The notes beneath the pieces are model-generated. The model was given only the letters and a program-made list of their open reading frames with translations. It was not told the origin of the DNA and searched no databases. A stretch of DNA of 24,100 nt from Euprymna scolopes (taxonomy: Eukaryota > Mollusca > Cephalopoda > Sepiida > Sepiolidae). The stretch lies in the NCBI GenBank assembly GCA_024364805.1, contig CM044489.1:113931217-113955316 (forward strand), written 5' to 3'. The translations under genes were made by a program, and so were the position numbers. Of this stretch, positions 1 through 9,525 are shown in pieces. Position 1 is the stretch's first letter, and each line of letters starts with the position of its first letter.

Positions 1-96
1 CATTCCCAGTTTAGAATAGAATTTGAAGATAGTCTTCCCTTCCATATTAATCCGTTGAAGTTTTTTTGTTGTTTTTTTTTTGTTTTGTTTTTTTGC

Positions 97-172
97 TTAA
101 GTAATGTTAAGATGTTTCGAGTTTTTAGTAAGACTGCAATAAAAGAACAAAGATAAATAAATAATATATATA
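97..172 (+). repeat. Dispersed repeat 3' end, copy 1
   Basis: A block of about 75 bp here recurs at 486-561 in the same orientation with few changes. It contains TTTTTAGTAAGACTGCAATA, an AATAAA-like run and GATAAATAAATAATATATA. An A-rich end with a polyadenylation-like signal running into AT repeats is what the 3' end of a retroposed element looks like, so two such ends 388-389 bp apart suggest two insertions or a local duplication. The family is not recognised. Confidence 0.6.
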
Positions 173-485
173 GTTTAACTTAGCTCTGAAGGCACCGACC
201 TTTTTTCTGAGGTCAGTTCGAAAACTGACTAGTAGCTAGCAGACCTGGATTGTTCTGGGACTTAAAGGGTATGGTGGGTATGGGTATATGAGGTGAGGGG
301 TTAAATGCATTTAACTTTTTTATTTTTTTTTTGCTTCGAGATTAACCTCATAATTACGTTCCAATAATGCAACTTGTGAAGTCGGCTTATGTTTTTAGAT
401 TGGGGGATCTTATTTAAAGACTGGTTTAGAGTAATACCAGGCGTATTTAACAAAAAAAAGTTTAAAACACGAGTAATAAAACATG

Positions 486-558
486 ATAAGTAATCTTAAG
501 GATTTTCAATTTTTAGTAAGACTGCAATAAGAGAACAAAGATAAATAAATAATATATA

Positions 559-561
<3 letters not shown>
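486..561 (+). repeat. Dispersed repeat 3' end, copy 2
   Basis: Second copy of the block at 97-172. Similarity starts near AAGTAAT and continues to the AATATATA run, which here expands into a long AT microsatellite. The DNA between the copies (173-485) shows no gene. It has a small hairpin-forming word around 213-230 (GTCAG...CTGAC). Confidence 0.6.

Positions 562-598
<37 letters not shown>
552..598. repeat. (AT)n microsatellite
   Basis: Nearly pure AT dinucleotide run with one GC interruption (ATATGCATAT). It directly follows the repeat end at 486-561. Confidence 0.95.
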
Positions 599-602
<4 letters not shown>

Positions 603-2195
603 TGGAATATTTTAACCTTTAAAACTATACAAAAGAATATTTTTTATCATTCGTTAGAAAACCATCTAGTCAGTAAGTCATTTAATCACCTGCAATCACT
701 GCATCAACTCGCTCTCGAATTTACTATAATACCAATAATTTATTTTTCAAGGGATCATCAGTTGTTTACCATGAAACACTGTTTCGGGGATTTAAAAACA
801 AAACAGTATATTACATCATGGCTCCCCAGCAGTGTTGATCAAACATCACCACCCTTAATCTTAGGAAGAAGACATGTTACAAACATTTGATCCAATTTCC
901 TATTCTTAATTGCAATTACTAACCTTTTCATACTATAAAAATGAATTTCTTACCTGTGCGATTCATCAATTTCCACATTTAAAATGGATACATTTTTTAA
1001 TTTATCAGTCTTGTATTTATAAGATTAGGATTAATCCATTTAACTACTTATCACCCCCACTATGATTAGTATTTAGTATATTTACATTCTTATTTAAAAT
1101 TATATATATAAAGGTTAAAAATATTTTTACATATATACATTTTTTTTAATATAAATTTATTATATGTAATTATAAATACATTTTATACATTGCTAATATA
1201 GTTTTGGATTTCCTTTATTAATATAGTCTGGTTTATCTTAAACGATTCAAAAGCATCAGAATAAAGAACAATATATATAGTACACAGATATAGGTAAAAT
1301 TAAGACAAAATACATTTCAACAGTTATGGATAAAGAGTTTAACTTAGCTCTTTTTTTTAGAAGTATACTCCATAAAGAAAATAAACAACCCACTTTTAAA
1401 AGAGAAATTACGAGTTTTTTTTATATTTTATTCGCAGTTTCGTGTTAGGGGTGTCTAAAATTCCCCCAAAAAATTCTGATACACCTAGTCGTTCTCTTGT
1501 ACCACTTTCGGCTTATGTTCAAACAACTTATTATTGTAATTCAATCTAGACTTTGCGTTTATTCCAATGTGGTACTGTTAAAATGTTTTTGACCATAATG
1601 AGGGTATGTCTCCAATGATTTCGACGATCGTTTTTATGACCACGGTTATAATAGCCAATAAATCAGAAGCTTCAAAAGTTACTAAAAAAATGTCGAATTT
1701 TGGATTCAATCAGTTCTCTATCATCTGTGTCACGAACCTGCATTGATTCTTCGCCGCTATCTTTGTTACTAGGAATTACTTAACACTCAAGATCGGGAAT
1801 ACATTGATTCTTCGCCGACTTGATTTACTGCCACCATCTTTGTTCAACATAATTGTCTTAACACTTAACAGGTACATTAGCGACTTTATCGTCACTCCAT
1901 ATTTTATATTAATGTTGTCATTGAATAGGGCCTTCTAATACAACATGCAATAATGTTTCTTTCCTTTCGGTGATTTTGCAATTTTATCAATCTAGTATTT
2001 ATGAATCTAGGGAGAGTAATGTATTCCTACGCTTTCATTAAGGTGCTCTCTGTAGGTCTTTGAGATATTCCATGTTCGACCAATTCTAACAGTCATTATC
2101 TCTAAATACAGTATTTTTAAAGAATACACTGTGTAGTTGATTCCCCAATAAATTCCATCTCTCTTACACTCTCTTATTCTTTTTCACGCCAGTTC

Positions 2196-2196
<1 letters not shown>
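599..2196. other. Gene-free AT-rich stretch
   Basis: No open frame with coding character on either strand and no recognised element. The only internal structure noticed is a partial direct repeat: CATTGATTCTTCGCCG occurs near 1740 and again near 1802, each followed by ATCTTTGTT and later TTAACACTCAA or TTAACACTTAA, so a roughly 60-bp segment may have been duplicated. GTTTAACTTAGCTCT near 1337 also matches positions 175-190. Confidence 0.6.
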
Positions 2197-2237
<41 letters not shown>

Positions 2238-2326
2238 GTTATCATTATTATTATTATTATTGTTATTGTTGTTATTATTATTGTATTATTATTATTATTA
2301 TTATTGTTATTGTTATTATTATTATT

Positions 2327-2376
<50 letters not shown>
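2197..2376. repeat. (TTA)n microsatellite, LINE copy A tail
   Basis: About 180 bp of TTA repeats with GTT and GTA variants. It sits exactly at the 3' side of the minus-strand LINE remnant, so it is best read as that element's (TAA)n tail, possibly expanded. Leucine/isoleucine/tyrosine-rich open frames across it are artefacts. Confidence 0.9.
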
Positions 2377-2836
2377 TGCTCATTAATAGTTTTTACACGG
2401 GCTATCATCAAAGATTTCTTCTCAAGAATAACATGTGGAGTTCACTGGAGTCTGAGTGACAACAAATCTCCCCAGATTTCCAGTACTTTTCTCGATAACA
2501 TCTACAAATTAATTTGCGTTATCGAAGCAGTCAGTCGCTATTGATTTCTCTGGCAACAATTATTGGCTTACCCTAGAATGTGGGTGTCCCTCCAAGTCTC
2601 TCCAAGATTCCAATCCTCTCCGAACTCATCCAGTAGATGTCTGGTTAGTGCTTTCTCTCCTCGGTTTTTCCATCCTCTTTAACCATTTATGATCATTTTG
2701 TGTGGTGCTTGTTGTTGCCGACATTTTATTAAGAAGAGACTTTACAATTATACGGTTTAAGTTTCCTTTATTAAATCTGGTGCTTTTATGTTTGTGTTTT
2801 ACGGTCTTATTTCTGTTATAATTTCTTTATGCCCGT

Positions 2837-3440
2837 TTAGCGTTTGTAGCCCATGTTTCTGCATTCAAGAGATTTTTGCAATATTTCATCCGTTTTCATT
2901 ATTCTAATCTGTTGTATCTTTTCAGTCATCTGTCTGATTCCAATCTCTCCCATTTTTTCAAGATTTTTCGGGATTGTTCCGAGTGTTCGTATTATTAGTG
3001 TTACCTTGACTTTCTTCATCTTCCATATCCCTTTCAGCTATTTGGCCAGTTCTGTGTATTTGCTCTGCTTCTTTGTCTCCTTCATTTTCACCTTTTGGTC
3101 TGCTGGAACTGCGAAATATACGATCTGGCTGAACATTTTCTTTTTGTTAACTATTAATATATATATGTCTGGGTCATCTCTCTTGGGTGGGTTTATCTAT
3201 TTGTTCGTCCATGTCCCATAAGATTTTGTTATTACTGTTTTCAACTACTGCTACCCATATGTGCTTGTACTATTTGTCTGGGTGTTCAAGATGCAGTTGT
3301 TTCCATAATTTCTGATGTAGTGCCTTCCCCCCACTTGATCGTGTCTGTTCTTGTGTTCTTCTGTGGCTAGTTTGCTGGATTCGCTTATTATGTTTTTCGT
3401 TTTGTTTTTTTATCACCGTGTCTGCGTTTGCTGTTTCAAT
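2837..3440 (-). pseudogene. LINE polyprotein C-terminus (restriction-like endonuclease-type region)
   Basis: Minus-strand frames show, in order, GKALHQKLWKQLHLEHPDK, then YKHIWVAVVENSNNKILWD, then DDPDIYILIVNKKK, then KKQSKYTELAK, then VTLIIRTLGTIPKNLEK and finally MKTDEILQKSLE. I recognise this as the C-terminal block of a LINE family whose usual form has RPDIVV, IIDVAVP, KYQDLA, VIPIVVGALGT and GTARILRKVLE. The PD...D arrangement matches the restriction-like endonuclease of R2-type LINEs, which nicks target DNA. The PD is kept (DDPD at 3167-3178), but the expected D of IIDVAVP is Y here (IVYFAVP). At least two in-frame stops (after HPDK and after TELAK) and two frame changes break it, so it is inactive. 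The reverse transcriptase domain is absent because of 5' truncation. Assignment to the R2-like class is from memory. Confidence 0.75.
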
Positions 3441-3442
3441 TT

Positions 3443-3492
3443 GTAGTAGTAGTAGTATTATTATTAGTAGTAGTAGTAGTAGTAGTAGTATT

Positions 3493-3524
<32 letters not shown>

Positions 3525-3545
3525 TATTATTATTATTATTATTAC

Positions 3546-3582
<37 letters not shown>
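3443..3582. repeat. Compound (GTA)n(TCA)n(TTA)n microsatellite
   Basis: Trinucleotide tract with three block types in order: GTA/TTA (3443-3493), TCA (3494-3523) and TTA (3524-3582). It forms the tail of LINE copy B and abuts the truncated 5' edge of copy A. Poly-Ile, poly-Met and poly-Leu frames across it are not genes. Confidence 0.95.
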
Positions 3583-3584
<2 letters not shown>

Positions 3585-4080
3585 CTTACAAGGATTTTTA
3601 ACACAATTTATTATTAGTGAGTTAGGACTGATAATAATCAGTTATGTTCTGTGGAGTCTGAATAACAACAAATCTCCCAAGATTTCCAGTGTTCTTATTT
3701 CATAACCGTTGTATCTCACGGCGCGGTATTCTAAAAGCCATTTACCATTGATTTCTTGCTGGCACCGACAGTTAGTGTTCTCTGGAGTTTAAATCCACTA
3801 AGTATTTAATGGAGATCTGGATAGTACTCTCCTTCCTCATTCTTTCAATCCTGCTTGACTTCATGACTTTTTTGTGGCAACTCGAGAGTTTTTGATTCTT
3901 TTTTCTTTGTTGTTGTTTTTTTTTTGCTTTAATAAGGGGTGGTACAATAGTAAAATAACATACAATTTTTAGAGAGTGTACATTTATTATATTTCTGGCA
4001 ATTTTAGTTCCCTTGGGTGGTGTGGTTTTATGTTCATGTTTTTGTTCTATTGCTATTAGTCAATCAGTTACCCCTGTGAC
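3443..4080 (-). mobile_element. LINE 3' end with trinucleotide tail, copy B
   Basis: On the minus strand a 3' untranslated region (about 4080 to 3583) is followed by a trinucleotide tail (3582 to 3443: TTA, then TCA, then GTA units on the plus strand). Similarity to copy A covers the words GGAGTCTGA, ACAACAAATCTCCC and AGATTTCCAGT near 3652-3690, then TTGATTTCT near 3749, and more weakly a TTTATGTT..TGTTTT stretch near 4027. No coding part of this copy is visible; 5' truncation is likely. The right boundary is approximate. Confidence 0.6.
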
Positions 4081-5820
4081 TGGCTAGTTTGTTGTTTTCG
4101 TGCAGATTTTTAATAATTATGATAAAGAAATGAACTTCAATAACAAAACATTTAACTAATTACAAAAATAAAATCATTTATTAATTTAATATTTTACAGT
4201 ATGTTTGAGTACGCATTTTGATTTCCCTGCTTTAATGATTAAGATTAATGATTTTAATGAATTAATACGTCTGCACATACATAGTTAATGACTTTTTCAC
4301 AAAATGATCAGCCATTTAGCGCAAACGATCATTGGAGATTATCTGATGTTGCTAAAGATATTCCTCATTTAATCATTTTACAAGGAATTGTTCCCAAATC
4401 AAACTATGTCGTTGTATTAGAGAAAATACATACATTTTAAATACGTGCATTTAAAAAATATAAAACGATAAAAAATGTTTATTGTTTGGAAAGCTCCATT
4501 TTAAAATGAATAAATAGCTCCATTTTAAAATGAATAAAGAAGAAACATATATTTTTTTTATATATTATACGAACATTTAACTAGCAAATACAAATATCTG
4601 TATGGGAGAAGCATAGGCCACATTTTAAAATATAACATTGACAGCCATTCATTATTTCAAAAGGATTATTATTATCTATATATGTGATAAAATCATCTCC
4701 ATATAGATTCTGCAATTATTTGCAGATTACTACAAACTTCAAACGCACGAGTTTCCGCCAAACACAATCACTACTCCGACCCACAAATTTTAGGAAATCC
4801 ATTCAGCATTTTTTAATTAATACAGTAAATGACCATATTCATTCAGACATTTCCGCACCTCCTATATTTGTCTTGAAAAGAAAGAGTAGCAACAGTTTTC
4901 TCTTCATATAATTTATCTCTTTCGCCGCAACCAGTCAATACCAGGGCAGAATTTTACATATCTGACAGAATGTCAGAGCATCGCCACATTTCATACTAAT
5001 AATACAATTGCATTACGATGTTAGAACTGTGGAAATCTAAATGGTTAATAAACAGACATAAAAACATCTTTCCATATCTGTTTAAATATAACATGAAATA
5101 TCACTACCTATTTCTTCCAATCGTAGATTCGCGCAACGCGTTCGTTTATTTTCAGTACCATTACTTTGATAACTACAGTTTATGTACCTTGCTTCCTACT
5201 TTCGTCTATTCAAAATTGTAGTTAATACTTCGAAATAGTTGTCTAAATAATTCTACATTGAATACAGAAAGCTCAAAAACATTTATTTACGCTATTACTA
5301 TGTAGTCACAAATAAAAAAAAAGATGTTAAACTCTTTCAGATTTAGTGTGATACTGTCGCTTGAGCGGAAACCCAGTGTCTCATTTGTGTAACTAGCCCC
5401 GGGAGATTCAACTCCTCGGCCTAGTGAAGTGAAACTGCAGCCGTCAGCTAATTGCTAAACATAATAGAAGCGTTAATATTACTATAATTTCTACGGACCT
5501 TGATTATGTTAGCTATACGTCCACTAGTAAATATCAGGGTCGTTGTATGTGTGTGTTGGTCAAATCACAGATTGAATATAAAAAGCAAGCGAAATATGAA
5601 AACAATAATTGTTTTTATTAAAATTAATTTTCGAGTGATGAGAAAACAGGTTTTGTTATAATTCTCGATTGTTGACGAGAAGTGTAAAGCCATAGATTGA
5701 CCCCGGCTAAGAACTTGGTTGTGTTAATAGCATTTCTCCTTGGAAGTACGGTTGATGTGTAAACAGTCTGACATAGATGGTTGACAAATCATCTTCCAAC
5801 GAGGGTCGGTGTGACCAGCG
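4081..5820. other. Gene-free AT-rich stretch with a small tandem duplication
   Basis: No recognisable gene. A 24-bp unit is exactly doubled except for its last base at 4492-4515 and 4516-4539; each unit holds the palindrome CATTTTAAAATG. The short frames at 4684-4911 and 5018-5221 have no family I recognise and no coding signal beyond being open. A less AT-rich patch at about 5350-5465, including CCCCGGGAGATTC and a TAATTG homeodomain-like word, stands out from its surroundings but has no assignable role. Confidence 0.5.
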
Positions 5821-5823
5821 TTG

Positions 5824-5880
5824 ATTGGTGGACGAAAGAGGATAGCGTCTCCCGATACGACTACTGCCATTAGTATAAAG
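5824..5880 (+). promoter_or_regulatory. Candidate CCAAT/TATA core promoter
   Basis: ATTGG at 5824-5828 is an inverted CCAAT box, and TATAAAG at 5874-5880 is a good TATA box. With transcription starting about 30 bp after the TATA box (near 5903-5908), the CCAAT box would sit at about -80, its usual place. Downstream comes a leader and an open frame that meets a consensus splice donor, which supports the arrangement. These words can occur by chance in AT-rich DNA, so this remains a candidate. Confidence 0.45.
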
Positions 5881-5904
5881 AGAGCTGCATAACCGTCTTT
5901 CGTT

Positions 5905-6284
5905 ACTTAAATTTACAGCTCAGTTACAGCTGAGTGTAGTTGTAGAGTAGAGGAGCAGAGTTTTCTGTTTCTTGTTTTTTTTTACACAGTGATCACCACT
6001 TATCAAGGCCCGGAAGCCACTCAGGGATAAGGGTTATAATGTTTTCTGATGTAAAGCAGATCAGTTCTCCAAAGATTGGCAAGTGAAAGAATCTTCAAAA
6101 CATTTCAAAGATGCATGAAACATCCGGAAGAAATAGCAACTCAGAAATCATGAACTGGTCTGGTAATAAGGAAGAAATGGAAGACGGAGAACCGTCATAT
6201 TTAACTCGAGAGCAGGAGAGGCATTCCCAAAACATTGTAAAGGAAACTATCAAGAAATCACATGTTAACCATAGAAAAACTTGG
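5905..6284 (+). other. Candidate first exon of an unrecognised host gene
   Basis: The candidate runs from about 30 bp after the TATA box to a strong donor, TTGG|GTGAGT, with the intron starting at 6285. From ATG 6111 to the donor there are exactly 58 codons (MHETSGRNSNSEIMNWSGNK and on, ending HRKTW), hydrophilic and rich in Lys and Glu, with no signal peptide or membrane segment. Read through the donor, the frame stops at 6347. The leader carries an upstream 16-codon ORF (6039-6086) and an antisense LINE tail (5961-6037). The product is not recognised. Against it: the frame is short, the ATG is not the first, and no downstream exon joins in phase. It could equally be a first exon of a noncoding RNA or chance. 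The exact start of transcription is an estimate. Confidence 0.35.
5961..6037 (-). mobile_element. LINE 3'-tail fragment (antisense in the candidate leader)
   Basis: The words TATCAAGGCCCGGAAGCCAC and TCAGGGATAAGGGTTAT recur with few mismatches at 15484-15533. There they lie directly downstream, on the minus strand, of a LINE reading frame that ends at 15602. Both copies end on the minus strand in an A-rich tail of the AAAAACAAG or AAAACAAAC type. This copy is therefore best read as a heavily 5'-truncated LINE insertion. It lies inside the leader of the candidate exon, so if that exon is real the leader includes transposon-derived sequence. Confidence 0.6.
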
Positions 6285-6704
6285 GTGAGTCCAATCCAGC
6301 CGATAGAATACTTCAGAAAAGAAAAGATTAAGTTAAAACTAGCATGATTATTTCATTGATAACGCGTAGCGATTGCTATTATGATGGACGTGGCTAACAA
6401 AGCAAGAGACAAAAATCATAGCTCGTACGACCGTGATTTGTTGAAGTACAGCGCGTTGGTGTATTCATTCTATTTTTAGTCCTTTTATTTATTTTATTGT
6501 TATGTGTTCCAGTGCTATTATTTCACCCACTTGAACTGTGTAGCTTATTGACATTGTTTTCAGATATATATTTCGATAAACAAAAACAAAGGCACATGTC
6601 ATTGATTCTTGTGTCTTTATTTCCCTTCACCGTTGCTCTCGGGGGCGAGTGAATACATCTTTTGCTTTGTTTTATTCTTTGTTTCTCCTTGTACATTCGC
6701 TTAG

Positions 6705-6790
6705 AATAACGACACATCAATCTGTTGGACAAAGATTTTCCATTGAAAACGGTGCCCTGGCACAAAGGAGAACCATCAGAAGTTGTTCAG
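6705..6790 (+). other. Possible internal exon
   Basis: A pyrimidine-rich tract (TTCTTTGTTTCTCCTTGTAC) followed by CGCTTAG makes a plausible acceptor before 6705, and TTCAG|GTAGGT a strong donor after 6790. The 86-nt segment is open in the frame encoding ITTHQSVGQRFSIENGALAQ and on to RSCSG, with one nucleotide before the first full codon. The candidate first exon ends between codons, so joining the two directly puts this segment in another frame and reaches a TGA after 13 codons. Either a missing exon lies between, the transcript is noncoding, or one of the two is spurious. Confidence 0.25.
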
Positions 6791-6839
6791 GTAGGTACAA
6801 TAAATCTATTCAACTTAACAACGTGAAGTTTTGAACTTT

Positions 6840-8219
6840 TATAACCGATCGAGGGTGATATTTCTTTTGAATGCATGGCCGCATCACTTGCTGAAGTAGT
6901 ATACCAGGAATTAAAAACGATCGAACCCTATCGCTCGTGTTATATTTAACAGTATTATAATTGCTTTATTATATGGGATGTATGGATTACTCATATAGTT
7001 AAATCATTCTTTGATATCGCTTCCGTGCCATGCTAGTTCACAATAAATTACAGATTCGTGGAGAAAGTATGGTAGAATTTCTACGAGGTTCTAAGTATCT
7101 GGAATAATTTACTATTTTGATTATTTTGCTAAAATAAAATTTCTCCTACGATTTTAGAAGTCAGTCCATTTTTGTAAGTGCTATGGAGTTGTTTTGTTAT
7201 TAGGTTCACATACTTTCATGTTTCGCTTTTCTTATTCCATTATTCGTTCAATTTACTCTGCATTTGTCGTTCATTCATTTCTTTGTATTTGTCACCTTTC
7301 CGTTTTGGTTCATTCCTTCCTTTTATTCATCACTTTAATCGCCTAAGATTTCTATTAGTCACTTAACAGCCATCAAAATGGATGCGGACAAATGCATCGT
7401 CTGATCATGCCAAAAGAACCGTTACACCTTTTAAAAGAATCGCCGACATTTTCGAGAAAAGAACGCCTACTTGAACGCACTCTGCCGGCGGTGATGAATT
7501 GAAGTAATTCAGCTTTACTTCATTTTCGCCTGGTAAATTAGTAAATTTCATGAAAATTATCCTCAAGACCAATGGAAACTCATTGACCGAGCAACTCCAG
7601 TAATAAACAAATAGCCACATCTGATTCAGAATAAATCAGTACAACTGAAATATACTCATGCAGTTTTCTATCGATTCAAATACTTCGACTCTATTCATTA
7701 TAACATTTTAGCTTTTAAATCTATTTCCAAATAAGGCAGCATTAACGAGAATGCCGACAGGGCTGCTCTTGCACTTATTTAAGTCAGAGTGCTCATAATC
7801 CGGAACGCTGATTCCTTATTTTACTTAACGACCTTGGTGTCACAGGTCTTATAGTAGGAAAGAACTAAATATAGCCTTTTCTTTATGAATTGCACAACTT
7901 CTTAATTTACATTACAAAGTGAAAATACGAGGTTTACACTCATAATTAATCTATAATATTGCCTCATGCGGTTTCGAGTGTTCACTCATGGCAAAAGAAG
8001 TTTTAAAAAAAACTAAACTTGTACGAATTAATTGTGCTGGGTGTTTATCTACTGCTTTCAAGTATGTGTGCTCAAATACGCACTAATGCGAGAAAAGTAT
8101 GAGTCCAATCTCCCCAGTTAAAATGGTTATTTGTGTGAATATAATAACAACTATAATCATGCAGATACACCGTTTCCCATAAGATAACCGAAAGTAGGCG
8201 ACTTCGTGCCTAACCTTCG
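6840..8219. other. Gene-free stretch
   Basis: No gene recognised. Two patches are less AT-rich than average: 7371-7530, which has a weak acceptor-like word (TCACTTAACAG) at its left edge and GCCTG|GTAAAT at its right, and 7740-7830. The 71-codon minus-strand frame at 7405-7620 and its neighbours resemble no protein I know. These patches could be conserved noncoding DNA or decayed exons, but nothing in the sequence decides. Confidence 0.4.
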
Positions 8220-8507
8220 AGAGATGAGTAACATGATTTTATAAAACAGATATTATTAAATAAACATATTATTTAGTAAAACAGGCATTATATAATAAAG
8301 CAAACATAAATTTAATGCAAAATAATATTGAATAAACGAAGATGATTCAGTAAATAACCATTTAGTATAGCAAGCATTATTTTATAAAGCAAATAGTATT
8401 TAGCATAAAGCAATATTTTATCAAGCAAACATTATTTAGTAAAAAAACACTCTTTTATAAAGTAGTAAAACCTCTGTTTTCTAAAGCCGACTATTATTTA
8501 GTAAAAA
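8220..8507. repeat. Degenerate TTTAGTAAAA minisatellite, left part
   Basis: Repeats built from the words CATTATTTTATAAAGCAAA and ATTATTTAGTAAAAC alternate here about every 30-40 bp with many changes. The same words resume at 11254-11330, on the far side of the Helitron-like insertion, so one array was split by that insertion. Confidence 0.7.
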
Positions 8508-8572
8508 TCTATATATATAAATCTCAAACGTCTGTTAGTATGTATGTATGTTTGTATGTCTGTCTAAAACGT

Positions 8573-9052
8573 TTGACAAACCCAACAAAAATTGAAAAAT
8601 TTGGTATCATATTAAATCACGATCCTCCGGACGAAAAATATCGAAATTTTGGCCCAAACGGTCCACTCTAAGTAGGTCAGCTGGTCATTTTTCTACAGAT
8701 TAATACACAATCATTGTTTTAATATGCAAGTGACCTCCCTTGGATGTAGCTTCATTGTCGAATACCATTAGAATAATATACAATCCTTGTTACAACATGC
8801 AAGTGACCTCCCTTGGATGTAGCTTCATTGTCGAAAACCATTAGATTAATATACAATCATTGTTATAATATGCGAGTGACATCCCTTGGATGTAGCTTCA
8901 TTGTTGAATACCATAAGATTAATATTTTGACAAGCCCAACAAAAATTGACAAATTTGGTATCATATTAAAGCTCGAACCTCCGGACGAGAAATATCGAAT
9001 TATTGGCTCAAACGATCAACTCTAAGTTGGTAAGCTGGCTGTTTTTCTGCAG
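8573..9052 (+). repeat. Three 73-bp tandem units between ~125-bp direct repeats
   Basis: Tandem units at 8698-8770, 8771-8843 and 8844-8916 are each exactly 73 bp and share CCTTGGATGTAGCTTCATTG. They are flanked by two copies of a 125-126-bp block (8573-8697 and 8927-9052) that share TTTGGTATCATATTAAA, CCTCCGGACGA and AAATATCGAA. A run of ten G follows the right copy (9052-9061). The arrangement suggests unequal exchange or replication slippage inside the Helitron-like element. Confidence 0.9.
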
Positions 9053-9227
9053 GGGGGGGGGGCAAAATAAGAGACATTTTAACGTTAAACGTAATAATTA
9101 TAATTTTAAATCGATTCTAATGTTATTTATAGGTAATTGGAAAAACGCTGTCATGTCACGTGATCTTGAGGTCACCACGCTTTAATGGCGACGTTTGTAT
9201 AATTTAAATAAGAGACTCTTTATGATC

Positions 9228-9290
9228 AGTATCGTACAAATTAAAAGATTAACTGTCAGTATCGTACAAATTAAAATATTAACTTACACG
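9228..9290 (+). repeat. Short tandem duplication
   Basis: CAGTATCGTACAAATTAAAA followed by GATTAACT or TATTAACT occurs twice in tandem with a period of about 30 bp. Confidence 0.8.
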
Positions 9291-9525
9291 TTATGAAAAT
9301 GTTTCCAACGTAATTATCGCGTTAAGAATAGTAATCATACGAGAGTATAATAAAAAATGACAAGCAAAATGATAAGGGGGAAAAATTAAGCTTACAAATA
9401 GTTAGCGATGAGACCAATTATGGCTATGTTTTCAAAACAAAAAACAAACCGCCATTTTCTTTTTTGTATTAGTAACACTACGACCCAATTCTGTCTAGGA
9501 GGAGGAAGGCGAAAGATGAGACCGC

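Larger units (their letters stand above)
2197..3442 (-). mobile_element. 5'-truncated LINE with (TAA)n tail, copy A
   Basis: On the minus strand this reads as a decayed LINE coding end (about 3440 to 2837), a 3' untranslated region (2836 to 2377) and a (TAA)n tail (2376 to 2197). The coding part resembles the C-terminal region of LINEs usually annotated as type-1/R2-like retrotransposons. The untranslated region shares TCTGAGTGACAACAAATCTC (plus strand) with copy B at about 3657, which marks both as one family. The left edge of the coding part meets the trinucleotide tail of copy B at 3443-3582, so copy A appears to have inserted into, or next to, that tail. Truncation at the 5' end is typical of target-primed reverse transcription. 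Confidence 0.75.

Noticed and set aside
2236-2544. 102-codon plus-strand frame with poly-Leu, poly-Tyr and poly-Ile
   Set aside because: It is a translation of the (TTA)n LINE tail and the antisense 3' UTR.
2853-3221. 122-codon hydrophobic plus-strand frame resembling a membrane protein
   Set aside because: It is antisense to the LINE C-terminus, which is the recognisable product on the minus strand.
3418-3705. Poly-Ile frame
   Set aside because: Produced by the compound trinucleotide microsatellite.
6649-6834. Frame that seems to begin with a signal peptide (NTSFALFYSLFLLVHS)
   Set aside because: It begins at GTG, not ATG, and the hydrophobic part is the translated pyrimidine tract of a possible splice acceptor.
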